This document shows, in pieces, positions 45,020-53,671 of a stretch of DNA of 64,000 nucleotides. This DNA is from an uncultured Gellertiella sp. (lineage in GTDB: Bacteria > Pseudomonadota > Alphaproteobacteria > Rhizobiales > Rhizobiaceae): the NCBI RefSeq assembly GCF_963457605.1, contig NZ_OY735139.1, positions 620,001-684,000 on the forward strand, read 5' to 3'. How positions within the stretch are numbered: position 1 is the first letter of the stretch; each line of letters begins with the position of its first letter. The position numbers were made by a program, and so were the translations under genes. The notes below the pieces were generated by a model. The model made no database searches. It was given only the letters and a program-made list of their open reading frames with translations, and was not told the origin of the DNA.

Positions 45020-45361
45020 ATGTCGTCAGGCGAACGGATCCGGAAATACCGCGAAACCGGCGGTGCCGCCGACCTTGTCCGGGTGGAGGTGCTCGTCCCC
45101 CGCTCGGGCCGCGACGAAATCGTCAGGGCCGCCGCTAAGCTGCGCGCCCGGCATCGGGCGGCAAAACACCAGCTTCAGGATTTCATCGACCTCGCGCGGC
45201 AGCTCTATGGCGTGCGCGTCTTCGACAACATTGATCTCGACCGGACGCGCGACCTTGCCGACAGGGCGCGCGTCGTCGCCCGGGCGCTGATGGAGCGCGG
45301 CGATGCGCGGGCCTATGCGATGGGACGCACCATGATCTCGCATCTCGACGGGGAACAATGA
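45020..45361 (+). CDS. Hypothetical protein, antitoxin-like N-terminus
   Basis: A protein of 113 residues from ATG 45020, with GGAG eight bases upstream; the frame is open further upstream to 44951. The opening SSGERIRKYRETGGAADLVRVEVLVPRSGRDEIVRAAAKLRARH resembles the MazE-like/DUF3018 antitoxin pattern (RVRxHRxxLRAxGLxxVxxxVP), in which a beta strand and helix bind DNA. No intact toxin follows. A 25-codon frame overlapping its stop (45358-45435, MMALTALDTSS...) has no similarity I recognise. It is either an orphan antitoxin-like regulator or a different small protein. Confidence 0.55.
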   Translation: MSSGERIRKYRETGGAADLVRVEVLVPRSGRDEIVRAAAKLRARHRAAKHQLQDFIDLARQLYGVRVFDNIDLDRTRDLADRARVVARALMERGDARAYAMGRTMISHLDGEQ

Positions 45362-45651
45362 TGGCACTGACCGCGCTGGACACCAGCAGCCACCCGCCTG
45401 TCGCCCGGCAGCTTGCCAATCCACCCAAGAAATGATCGCCGCATCTGAAGCCAAGGGGTTTCGCGGCGCGGCGACAAATGGCATAAAGGGGCGGTGCAAC
45501 TCTTCGCTGCCGTGCGCGGCGTAGCGAGCCTGCTCAGCGCGTGGCGCAGATTCCTTATGTCGGAATCCCGATCTTAAGGTTTATGCGGTATGAACATGTA
45601 CATGCAGTAAAGCCCGTCACCGCGACGGCAAGATTGGAAAGACAGACATCG

Positions 45652-46152
45652 ATGGGTCAGGATCATATCCGTTACGACATTCTGGCGCAGGACGCCTTGC
45701 GCGGCGTTATCCGCAAGGTTCTGTCCGAAGTGGCCGCAACGGGGCGTCTGCCGGGTGACCATCATTTCTACATCACCTTTCTGACCGGCGCGCCGGGCGT
45801 GCGCGTCTCGCAGCACCTGAAATCCAAATATGCCGAGCAGATGACCATCGTCGTCCAGCACCAGTTCTGGGACCTGAAGGTGACGGAAACCGGGTTCGAG
45901 ATTGGCCTGTCCTTCTCCGACACGCCGGAAAAGCTGGTGATTCCGTTCAACGCCATCCGCGGCTTCTATGACCCCTCGGTGAATTTCGAGATGGAATTCG
46001 ACGTGCCGGCGGTGGGCGAGGACCAGAACGAAGGCGCCGAGATCACTGCCTATCCGGTGGAAAAGATCGAGACCGATTCAAAGCCGCTCAGCGACGAAGA
46101 GAAGAAGGCCGCCTCGGTCATCTCGCTCGATTCCTTCCGCAAGAAGCAGTAA
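45652..46152 (+). CDS. sspB: SspB-family ClpXP adaptor protein (alpha type)
   Basis: The protein has 166 residues from ATG 45652 (MGQDHIRYDILAQDALRGVI). The substrate-binding fold shows FYITFLTGAPGVRVSQHLKSKY (~42-63), MTIVVQHQFWDLKV (~67) and FSDTPEKLVIPFNAIRGFYDPSVNFEMEF (~88-116), as in Caulobacter-type SspB-alpha. An acidic linker (EDQNEGAEITAYPVEKIETDSKPLSDEEKKA) ends in the ClpX-binding tail VISLDSFRKK. It delivers tmRNA-tagged and other substrates to ClpXP. The in-frame region upstream lacks family similarity. Located near ssrA, its functional partner. Confidence 0.93.
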   Translation: MGQDHIRYDILAQDALRGVIRKVLSEVAATGRLPGDHHFYITFLTGAPGVRVSQHLKSKYAEQMTIVVQHQFWDLKVTETGFEIGLSFSDTPEKLVIPFNAIRGFYDPSVNFEMEFDVPAVGEDQNEGAEITAYPVEKIETDSKPLSDEEKKAASVISLDSFRKKQ

Positions 46153-46157
46153 CGTCC

Positions 46158-46349
46158 GTGGTTGCCGAGATCGTCAATCTGCGCCAGGCACGAAAGCAGA
46201 AGGCGCGGGTCGAGAAGGAAAGGCAGGCGGACCAGAACCGCCTGACCTTCGGTCGCAGCAAGGCGGAGAAGTCCCTGACCCGGGCCCTGAACGACAAGGC
46301 GAAAACCGCGCTGGACCAGGGGCGGCTTGAAGAAAAAGACGACAAATAG
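46158..46349 (+). CDS. DUF4169 family small protein
   Basis: A 63-residue, highly charged protein starting at GTG 46158, five bases after the sspB stop. AEIVNLRQARKQKARVEKERQADQNRLTFGRSKAEKSLTRAL (~3-44) is the DUF4169 signature: IVNLRQxRKxxAR, then NRxxFGRSKAEK. The whole length is predicted helical and basic. The function is unknown. The tight spacing shows co-transcription with sspB. Confidence 0.82.
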   Translation: MVAEIVNLRQARKQKARVEKERQADQNRLTFGRSKAEKSLTRALNDKAKTALDQGRLEEKDDK

Positions 46350-46439
46350 GTCGTTATTGCCTTTCCGTTCAACGGGTTAAGCCGGAACGCGGATTCAGTT
46401 TCTGAAACAGCTGATTCTGTTTGTGAGATACCGGCGATC

Positions 46440-46670
46440 ATGATCCGCAAATATTCCGCAACCTTGCACGGCCACCGCACCAGCTTCTCGCTAGAACCGC
46501 CCTTCTTCGACGCGCTGCACGCCATTGCCACCGAACGCGGGATGTCGCTGGCGTCCCTGATCGCCTCCATCGATGACAACAGAACGGGTGGCAACCTCTC
46601 CTCCGCCCTGCGCCTCCATGTGCTGGATGACGTCAGGCGGAAGCTGGCGGAAGCCTCCTGCCTCCCCTGA
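46440..46670 (+). CDS. Ribbon-helix-helix domain small protein
   Basis: A 76-residue protein: RKYSATLHGHRTSFSLEPPFFDALHAIATERGMSLASLIASID (~3-45) fits the RHH_4 family, where a beta-strand (TSFSLEPP) and two helices form a dimeric DNA-binding unit. The family occurs beside DUF4169 genes in other Rhizobiales. The stop TGA is directly followed by the foldback element at 46671, so the native C-terminus may have been altered by insertion. Confidence 0.8.
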   Translation: MIRKYSATLHGHRTSFSLEPPFFDALHAIATERGMSLASLIASIDDNRTGGNLSSALRLHVLDDVRRKLAEASCLP

Positions 46671-46937
46671 TACCAAGGATCACTGATGGGAACCCATTCG
46701 ATGGCGTGGAAACGGATACCGGGCAGGAGAATACCGCAGGTCGATGCTTTGAGCATCGACCGAGGATTTCGACGCCCTCCGGTGGCCGAATTCCACGCCA
46801 CCCGGAGGGCCGGTCGCTTTTGACTTGCGGACGGCGTCGAAAATCCTCGCCGGACCGGTAGGTCCGACTGCGGTTTTCTCCTGGCCGCAAGCCAAAATCG
46901 ATCCGGTCGAATGGGTTCCCATCAGTGATCCTTGGCA
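46671..46937. mobile_element. Foldback element, family 2 (MITE-like), copy 2
   Basis: The 267-base element is the reverse-orientation relative of 10430-10708, with the same TACCAAGGATCACTGATGGG ends. The interior is the reverse complement of copy 1, with small differences: copy 1 carries an extra GCGCATCGACCT. The right end is CCTTGGCA, one base off the ideal TA. There is no coding capacity. Confidence 0.8.
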
Positions 46938-46996
46938 TGAGTCATTCCCGGGATGGCTCGAGCCATGCCGAACCCGGCCTGATCGGGACGATTGTT

Positions 46997-49900
46997 TCAG
47001 GGCGAAGGCGGCGGCAGCGCCGTGCCGCGTGTCACGCTGTTTTCCGGGCTGACGGGCAGCAGATGCTCTGGAGGGACCGGTGGCGGTGTTGCAGCCTTGT
47101 CCGCATCGGCAGCAGCCCCGGGATCGGCTGCCGCCTTGTCTGCCAAAGCCTTGTCAGCGAGCGCCTTTTCGGTAGCAGCCTTGAAGGCTTCGAGCTTTGC
47201 CGCCGCTTCCGCCTCGGCTTTTGCCTTTGCGTCGGCCTCTGCCTTTGCCCTCGCCTCCGCCTCGGCCCGTTTCTGCTCCGCCCGTGCCTCGGCCTTCGCC
47301 GCATAATAGCTTGCCTCACGGCGCAACCGCAGTTTCTCGACGGAAATCGATTGCAGCCGCTCGACGCGGTGCCGCTCCTTTTCAAAAGCGCGCAGCGACA
47401 GGAAATTGGTAAGGCCCAGCGTGTCGGTGGTCCGTCCCGGTGTGCCGGTGAGGCCGGCAAAATCCAGCCGTATGACGGGATCGGCACCATCCACCGCATT
47501 GACGCCGGGAACAAGGCCAAGGCTGAGCGACGCCCTGAGGCGGCCTTCCAGCAGATCGGCCTGCCCCTCGCCCGTCAGGGTCGCCTTCGGTGTCGCCACG
47601 GTGACCGGCTGCACCTGCAATTTGCCACCGCCGAGCGAGAACGGAACGGTGACATCCCCCAGTTCCGTCCTGCCCTGCCCGAGCAGCGTTTCGACCAGCG
47701 GGTTGACCCTGGCGGTGTTGATCTCGCCTTCGGTCAGATCCATGGTGGTGACGACCGGATTGAGGATGTCGAGGTTGAGGCCATGCACATTGAGGCCGGT
47801 GAAGCGGACCTCGCCGGAGCCGCCAAGCCCGGCAACCAGTTCCTTCATCGATTTGCCCGCCGCCTCGCCGGAAATCTTCAGCCCGAAATTGCCGTCAAGC
47901 AGCGGTGCGCCGTCGGCATACCAGGAAATGGCGGAGGTATTGCCGTGCTCGGCGTTGACGCTCGCCTGCACATAGCCCGATCCGCTGGAATTGCCCATGC
48001 GCAGCGAACCTGCAAGCGCTGCCCCCGACCATTCGCCGGAAATGTCGCCCAGCAGCAGCTCGCCATCCGAGCCCGTCACCCGGGCCTTGAAATCGCGCAC
48101 CGGTCCGGCAAAATCCGGCCAGAAGGTTTTTGCCGCAAGGTCGAGCGAAAAATCTGCCCCGGCCAGGATGCCCTTGTCGAAGGCCGCGCCGGAAAATCCG
48201 CCTTCCGGATCACTCACCGGCCCGTAGACAGCCTCGGCCAGCCAGCCGAGATCTGCCTCGACCAGCGACAGCGCGCCGGAGCCCTTCAGGCCGGAAGCCC
48301 GGCGGTCGATGTCGAGATGGCCTTCGATGCCATTGCCCGCAATCGTACCGCTGATCGAGCCAAGGCTTGCCTTTTCCGGCGACAGCTGCAGGCTGGCGGT
48401 CAGCTGGCCGGGAAGACCGAGCGCCATTTGCGGCAGCGTGATGCCGGTCATCACCAGGTAAGGCGTGGCATCTTCGCTGGCGAGCCTCGTCTGGAAGGAG
48501 CCGCTGATGCCTGCGGTATCATAGAGACTGGCCTTGCCCTTGAGGTCGAAGCTGGTCTTTCCGGCATTGAAGGCCAGCCCGACATCGGTGTCATTGTCCT
48601 TGCCCCCGGCAAGCCGCAGCGACAGCACGCCCTTGTCGGCACTGTCGACCGGCAGGGGATCAAGCCCCGCCTGCCCGAGCAGGACATTCGCCTTCGGATT
48701 TTCCAGAGTCACCTGCAGGTTCAGCCCCGCGCCTGCGGGATAGGCGGCGGGGTTCTGCATGCCGAGATCGAGATCGACGCGGCTGCCGTTCGAGGTGCCC
48801 GCAAGCTTCATCGACAGGCCGGTCTTGTCCTTGCCGCCCGCCGCGAGCGTCACCTTGAGTTCGGTATCGGCAAACCAGCCGGCATGGCGCAGCAGATGCC
48901 CGAGCAGCGGGTCGGCCGGCAGTTTCTGGGCGATCATGGTCAGGAACGGCGTCGGGTCAGAAGCCTTGAAGCTCAGCCGTCCGTTGGCATCGAGCCCGTC
49001 CCTGGTCAGATCCGCCCGGCCGATCGCCGTGACCTGGGCGCCGGCGAGATCCCTGGTATTGAAGCGCTCGACCGAAAGCGCGCCTCCGGCCAGCGTGAAG
49101 ACGGTCTCCGCCTGGTTGGCCTGCATGCCGAACGCGGAAAATGTATCCGCCTTCAGTTCCGCCGCGATGGCATGGCCCGACAGATCCGCCTTGCCATCCT
49201 TGCCGAACAGGGTGGCAAGTCCCTTCAGCTGGTCGAGATCGATGCGGTTGCCGGAAAGGCCCACCGTCAGCGCGGGCGGCTGGCCGCTCACCGACTGGCG
49301 CTCCACCCGGCCCTTCAGCGTCGCGTCACCCAGTTGCAGTTCCAGCCGGTCGAAGCGCTGCAATTCCGGCGTCAGCCGCACATCCGCCTCGAAGCCCAGC
49401 GTTTTCATGTCGCGGATGGCCGGATCGACGGCTCCCGACAGCCAGGAGGAAAGGCCGGAGGGCTGGCGCGAGGCGAGAAGCAGATGGCCGTTGAAGCCCG
49501 GCGTTCCCTTCAGGCCCAGCACGCCCTTGGCCTCCATCGCGGTCCGCCCTGGCAAAGTGGCAATCGCATCATCGACCAGCCAGCCGCCGGAGGTTGGCCG
49601 GACATCGACGCGCACGTCGCGAATGGCGGTGTCGCCGATCAGGATGGCAGGCAGCTTCAGGCTGGCGCGGCCGGGAACGGCCGGAACGGGAATGCTCGCC
49701 GCAATCTCGACCAGCCGCTGGAAGCGCTTGCGGACGGTATCACCGGGGTCGCGCCCGGTCTTGCCGGCATCGCCGCTATAATCGATCTTCGACACATCGA
49801 ACTGCTGCCCATCGGCCAGCAGCAGGAATTCCGGATCCTTGCCGGTGTCGAGCGTCGCCTCGCCGGTGACGATATAGGGATCGGCCTCGTCGCCGACCTC

Positions 49901-50749
49901 AAGCTGATATGCGGGAATGCGGATGCGCTCGTTGGTAAGCTCGAAGGTGCCCTTGAGGCGCGGCGGCGGCGAGGCGGGTTCCTGCTGCTTCTGGGTTTCT
50001 TCCCTCTGCTGGAGAAAGGCGAGGAAGCTGCCCTTGTAATTCGGCTTGCCCTCGGGACTGACGGTGAGCGCGCCTTCGAGTTCGGCCCCGACCGGGCGGT
50101 TTGAAGGCATGATCCGGGCACGGACCCACAGGCCGCCCTGCTTGCCGTCATCGAGACTGGTCGAGAGCGAAAACCGGCCGGGCTCGCCGTCGAGCACCGC
50201 ATCGCCGACCGCCTTCCAGGGGCCCGCCAGCGACTTGGCCGACATCGCGGCATTGAGGCTGGAAAGCGTGCGCGTGCGGCCCGACTGTTCGTCGATGAAG
50301 GTGATGTTGCCGTTCTTCACCCGGACATTTTCAAGCACGATGCTGCGGGCGGGAATTTCAGGCTTGCTGCCACGCATCCAGTCGAGCGTGCCGTCCTTGA
50401 GGAGCCGGATATGGGCCGTCATCTCCTCGATGCGCATGTCGAAGATCAGCGCTTCGCCCGACAGCACCGGGGCCAGTTCCGCATCCATCGAAAAGCGCGA
50501 GATCTGCACCTGCGGCGACCCGTCCGGCTCCTGGCCGACCCGGACATCGTTCATGGTAATGGAGGGAAAAGGCAGCAGGCGCGCATCGACAGAGCCGTGC
50601 ACCACCACCTTCTTGCCGATGATCCGGCTGGCCTGGTCCTCGAACTGCTGGCGAAAGCCGGTCCAGTCGATAAACAGCGGTGCAAGCAGCGCTGCAAACA
50701 GCAGCAGGACCACCACTCCACCGAAGAATACCAGAAGACGACCAAGCAC
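46997..50749 (-). CDS. Very large AsmA-family envelope protein with Ala/Lys/Glu-rich tail
   Basis: The protein has 1250 residues from GTG 50749. One N-terminal membrane anchor (LLVFFGGVVVLLLFAALLAPLFI, ~5-27) is followed by the AsmA motif (DWTGFRQQFEDQASRIIGKKVVVHGSVDARLLPFPSITMNDVRVG, ~29-73). Long beta-rich repeats follow, typical of AsmA-like lipid-transport bridge proteins that span the periplasm. AsmA_2-type blocks lie near ~870-1100. The last ~130 residues include a long helix rich in Ala, Lys and Glu (AEQKRAEAEARAKAEADAKA...), then a proline-rich end; this TolA-like tail is not usual for the family. The role is probably lipid trafficking to the outer membrane. Confidence 0.85.
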   Translation of the reverse strand: MLGRLLVFFGGVVVLLLFAALLAPLFIDWTGFRQQFEDQASRIIGKKVVVHGSVDARLLPFPSITMNDVRVGQEPDGSPQVQISRFSMDAELAPVLSGEALIFDMRIEEMTAHIRLLKDGTLDWMRGSKPEIPARSIVLENVRVKNGNITFIDEQSGRTRTLSSLNAAMSAKSLAGPWKAVGDAVLDGEPGRFSLSTSLDDGKQGGLWVRARIMPSNRPVGAELEGALTVSPEGKPNYKGSFLAFLQQREETQKQQEPASPPPRLKGTFELTNERIRIPAYQLEVGDEADPYIVTGEATLDTGKDPEFLLLADGQQFDVSKIDYSGDAGKTGRDPGDTVRKRFQRLVEIAASIPVPAVPGRASLKLPAILIGDTAIRDVRVDVRPTSGGWLVDDAIATLPGRTAMEAKGVLGLKGTPGFNGHLLLASRQPSGLSSWLSGAVDPAIRDMKTLGFEADVRLTPELQRFDRLELQLGDATLKGRVERQSVSGQPPALTVGLSGNRIDLDQLKGLATLFGKDGKADLSGHAIAAELKADTFSAFGMQANQAETVFTLAGGALSVERFNTRDLAGAQVTAIGRADLTRDGLDANGRLSFKASDPTPFLTMIAQKLPADPLLGHLLRHAGWFADTELKVTLAAGGKDKTGLSMKLAGTSNGSRVDLDLGMQNPAAYPAGAGLNLQVTLENPKANVLLGQAGLDPLPVDSADKGVLSLRLAGGKDNDTDVGLAFNAGKTSFDLKGKASLYDTAGISGSFQTRLASEDATPYLVMTGITLPQMALGLPGQLTASLQLSPEKASLGSISGTIAGNGIEGHLDIDRRASGLKGSGALSLVEADLGWLAEAVYGPVSDPEGGFSGAAFDKGILAGADFSLDLAAKTFWPDFAGPVRDFKARVTGSDGELLLGDISGEWSGAALAGSLRMGNSSGSGYVQASVNAEHGNTSAISWYADGAPLLDGNFGLKISGEAAGKSMKELVAGLGGSGEVRFTGLNVHGLNLDILNPVVTTMDLTEGEINTARVNPLVETLLGQGRTELGDVTVPFSLGGGKLQVQPVTVATPKATLTGEGQADLLEGRLRASLSLGLVPGVNAVDGADPVIRLDFAGLTGTPGRTTDTLGLTNFLSLRAFEKERHRVERLQSISVEKLRLRREASYYAAKAEARAEQKRAEAEARAKAEADAKAKAEAEAAAKLEAFKAATEKALADKALADKAAADPGAAADADKAATPPPVPPEHLLPVSPENSVTRGTALPPPSP

Positions 50750-50870
50750 CGGAACATGACCCCAAAGTTAACACACGAAGCTCACCCGCGGGGCCAGACT
50801 CCGCCCGGACCCTAGAACAAAGGAAAGCGAAAGGAAACAGCGCCTTCATCCGGCGGGTGCCGCCGCCGGT

Positions 50871-52271
50871 TCAAAAGATCTTGCCCGGATTGAAGATCCC
50901 GTCCGGGTCCAGCGCCCGCTTGACCTCCCGCATCAATGCCAGGGCACCGCCAAGCTCGGCACCGAGAAACGCCTTCTTGCCCTGCCCGATGCCGTGTTCG
51001 CCGGTGCAGGTGCCGTGAAAACGCAGCGCCCGGGCATTCAGCCGCGTGACAAAGGCCTCGACCCGCTCGACCGCCCCTTCATCCTTGCTGTCGAACAGCA
51101 GCAGCACATGGAAATTGCCGTCGCCGGCATGGCCGACAATGGGGGCGAGAAAGCCCTGTTCGACGATATCGGCCCGGGTTTCGCCCACGCAATCGGCCAG
51201 CCGCGAAATCGGCACGCAGACATCGGTCGACAGGGCATCGAGGCCGGGGGCAAGCGCGCGCGCCGCCCAATAGGCATCATGCCGCGCCTTCCAGAGTTTG
51301 GCGCGGGTGGCGGCATCGGTGGTGAACTGAAGACCGGAGCCGCCGCAGTCCTCCACCACGCGGGCAAATTCCGCCCGCTGGAGATCGACGGAAGCCGGGC
51401 TGCCGTGAAATTCGAAGAACAGCGTCGGGCGTTCGGCATGGGAAAGGCCCGACCAGGCATTGCAGGCGCGGATCTGCACCGCGTCGAGCAGCTCGATGCG
51501 GGCAACCGGGATACCGGTCTGGATCGTCTGGATCACCGCATGGCAGGCGTCGGCGACGGTGTCGAACTGGCAGGTGCCGCCGGCAATCAGCTCGGGAATG
51601 GCGGCAAGCCGGAGGGTCACCGAGGTGAGGATGCCGAGCGTGCCTTCCGCCCCGACAAGCAGGCGGGTGAGGTCATAGCCCGCCGAGGATTTGCGCGCCC
51701 TGGTGCCGGTGCGGATCTCCTCGCCCGAGGCGGTGACAACGGTGAGCGCCAGCACATTGTCCTTCATCGTGCCATAGCGCACCGCATTGGTGCCCGACGC
51801 CCGCGTCGAGGCCATGCCGCCAATCGAGGCATTGGCACCGGGATCGATGGGGAAGAACAGGCCGGTATCGCGCAGCGCCAGATTGAGCGCCTCGCGGGTA
51901 ATCCCCGGCTCGACCGTACAGTCGAGATCGTCGGCGTTGACCTCCAGCACCGCATTCATGCCGGAAAAATCCAGCGAGATGCCGCCGCAGGGTGCATTAA
52001 CCTGCCCTTCCAGCGAAGAGCCGGTGCCGAACGGGATCAGCGGCACCCGGTGCTCGGCGGCAAGCCGCACCGCGTCCCTGACATCTTCGGCGCTTTCGAC
52101 GAACAGCACCGCATCCGGCCACTGCTGCGGCAGATAGGTGGTGGTGTGGGTGTGATGCGAGCGCACCGCCTCGCCCGTCTGCACCCTGGCGCCGAAACGG
52201 GCCGCAAGCAGTGGAAGCAGGGCGGCGAGCCCTGCCTCATTGCGCCTGCCGGACACGACATCGGCCCTCAT
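50871..52271 (-). CDS. FAD-linked 2-hydroxyacid dehydrogenase (GlcD/D-lactate dehydrogenase type)
   Basis: The protein has 466 residues from ATG 52271. The PCMH-type FAD domain shows PLIPFGTGSSLEGQVNAPCGGISLDFSGMNAVLEV (~78-112), IDPGANASIGGMASTRASGTNAVRYGTMKDNVLAL (~145-179) and LLVGAEGTLGILTSVTLRL (~203). The C-terminal domain ends with GHAGDGNFHVLLLF and FHGTCTGEHGIGQGKKAFL (~425), the substrate and metal-site blocks of D-lactate dehydrogenase (cytochrome) and glycolate oxidase GlcD. The HHTHTTTYLP stretch near the N-terminus is typical of the D-lactate type. It is encoded 19 bases after the OmpA-like lipoprotein gene. Confidence 0.9.
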   Translation of the reverse strand: MRADVVSGRRNEAGLAALLPLLAARFGARVQTGEAVRSHHTHTTTYLPQQWPDAVLFVESAEDVRDAVRLAAEHRVPLIPFGTGSSLEGQVNAPCGGISLDFSGMNAVLEVNADDLDCTVEPGITREALNLALRDTGLFFPIDPGANASIGGMASTRASGTNAVRYGTMKDNVLALTVVTASGEEIRTGTRARKSSAGYDLTRLLVGAEGTLGILTSVTLRLAAIPELIAGGTCQFDTVADACHAVIQTIQTGIPVARIELLDAVQIRACNAWSGLSHAERPTLFFEFHGSPASVDLQRAEFARVVEDCGGSGLQFTTDAATRAKLWKARHDAYWAARALAPGLDALSTDVCVPISRLADCVGETRADIVEQGFLAPIVGHAGDGNFHVLLLFDSKDEGAVERVEAFVTRLNARALRFHGTCTGEHGIGQGKKAFLGAELGGALALMREVKRALDPDGIFNPGKIF

Positions 52272-52290
52272 GATGTCGCCCTTCTCCCGG

Positions 52291-52956
52291 TCAACCCGCG
52301 TTGACGGGCGCGATCTGGATTTCGACGCGGCGGTTCTGCGCCCTGCCGGCCTCGCTCGCATTGGAGGCGACGGGACGGCTCGGGCCGAAGCCGACGGCGG
52401 AGATGCGGCGCTGCTCGACACCCTGGCCGCCGAGATATTCAGCCACAGCCTGGGCACGCCGTTCGGACAGATCCTGGTTATGGGCGAGCGAGCCGGTCGA
52501 ATCCGTATGGCCGTTGATGTCGATCAGCGTCCTGTCGAACTTGCGCAGCACGATGGCGACCGAATTCAGCGTCGGGAAGAAGCCCGGACGCAGGCCGTCC
52601 TGGTCGGTGGCAAAGGTGATGTTGGAGGGCATGTTGAGGATGATGCGGTCGCCGTCACGGGTGACCGAGATGCCGGTGCCCTGCAGCTGGGCGCGCAGTT
52701 CGGCTTCCTGGTTGTCCATGTAATGGCCGATGGTGCCGCCGGCCAGCGCCCCGATGCCCGCACCGATCAGCGCACCGTTGCGCCGTTCCGTGGCATCGCC
52801 GCCAATCGCAAGCCCGGCCAGCGCGCCGACCCCCGCGCCAAGCAGCGCCCCGCCTGCGGTATTGGAAACCTTCTGCTGCCCGGTATAGGGGTCGGTGGTG
52901 GTGCAGCCGGCGATGAAGGTGGCGGTCATGGCAAGCAGGGCAAGGCGTCTCAGCAT
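52291..52956 (-). CDS. OmpA-family lipoprotein with glycine zipper (YiaD-like)
   Basis: The protein has 221 residues. The start ATG 52956 gives a lipoprotein signal with lipobox (LLAMTATFIAGCTT, Cys ~18). Two glycine-zipper segments follow (AGGALLGAGVGALAGLAIGG and GALIGAGIGALAGGTIG). The C-terminal OmpA domain (ITFATDQDGLRPGFFPTLNSVAIVL ... IDINGHTDSTGSLAHNQDLSERRAQAVAEYLGGQGV ... QNRRVEIQI, ~110-215) binds diaminopimelate in peptidoglycan. It therefore links the outer membrane to the wall. The longer upstream frame lacks a ribosome site and has no similarity. Confidence 0.9.
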   Translation of the reverse strand: MLRRLALLAMTATFIAGCTTTDPYTGQQKVSNTAGGALLGAGVGALAGLAIGGDATERRNGALIGAGIGALAGGTIGHYMDNQEAELRAQLQGTGISVTRDGDRIILNMPSNITFATDQDGLRPGFFPTLNSVAIVLRKFDRTLIDINGHTDSTGSLAHNQDLSERRAQAVAEYLGGQGVEQRRISAVGFGPSRPVASNASEAGRAQNRRVEIQIAPVNAG

Positions 52957-53092
52957 GGAATCAGGCTCCGTTCGAATGTGCTTGGAGAAGCCCATAGCAC
53001 AAACTGCGGCATTTTGATGGGCAGAACCGCCAGCAGCACCTGCCGAAGCTGCCGAAAGCCGAAAACCGGCGGAAAAACGGTCCGGCTGTCTC

Positions 53093-53494
53093 CTATCCCC
53101 GGATCTGCCGCAGCCATTCGTTGACATTGTAGTAGTTGGTGACCCGGGTGATCCTGCCGTTGCGGATTTCAAAGAAGGCCCCGACCAGCAGCCGGTAGCT
53201 CTGCCCGCGCGCCTCGGGAAAGCCGTCTGAGGTTTCCGTATAGGTGCCGGTCAGCTGGAACTCCGCAGACGCCCGCGTCCCCTCCTCGTTGGTGAGGATC
53301 ACCATGTCATGCAGTTCTTCCTTGTAGGCCGCATTGACGTCGCCCATGAAGTGGCGGAAGGCCTCCTTGCCGATTTCCCGGCCACCCTGATTGACGTCAT
53401 GGATGACGTTGTCATCGAGCAGCCCGAAAAATGCCTCCATGTCACGGCGGTTGAAGGCATCGTAATAGGCGCGGATAATCTCGGTTGCGTTCAT
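53093..53494 (-). CDS. SnoaL/NTF2-like (ketosteroid isomerase-related) protein
   Basis: The protein has 133 residues from ATG 53494 (MNATEIIRAYYDAFNRRDMEAFFGLLDDNVIHDVNQGG). Both the helical opening and the strand pattern to GAFFEIRNGRITRVTNYYNV are those of the SnoaL-like/NTF2 cone fold. Many are polyketide cyclases or isomerases, but most remain uncharacterised. ATG 53506 would add four residues. It is divergent from the carbon-nitrogen hydrolase gene 177 bases away. Confidence 0.82.
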   Translation of the reverse strand: MNATEIIRAYYDAFNRRDMEAFFGLLDDNVIHDVNQGGREIGKEAFRHFMGDVNAAYKEELHDMVILTNEEGTRASAEFQLTGTYTETSDGFPEARGQSYRLLVGAFFEIRNGRITRVTNYYNVNEWLRQIRG

Positions 53495-53671
53495 GTGTCC
53501 CCCCATGCCACCGTGAAGACGGCCAGCCTCAAGCGGACGCGCCCTTCCCCCTCGACAGGTCGAAGCAAAAACATCGTCCGGTCAACAGGAAAATTCTGCG
53601 CATCGAGGCTTGCCCAAACATGATGCGGCATAATTATATTCACCCGCCGGAATAGCCGAGGACCCCGCCTG

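Noticed and set aside
45358-45435. 25-codon frame overlapping the antitoxin-like gene
   Set aside because: It has a start and coupling position, but no similarity or composition signal that would support a real peptide.
46925-50104. 1059-codon forward open frame over the AsmA gene
   Set aside because: It is the shadow of the AsmA gene on the reverse strand; the residues are low in hydrophobic pattern and show no family, while the reverse strand has the AsmA motif.
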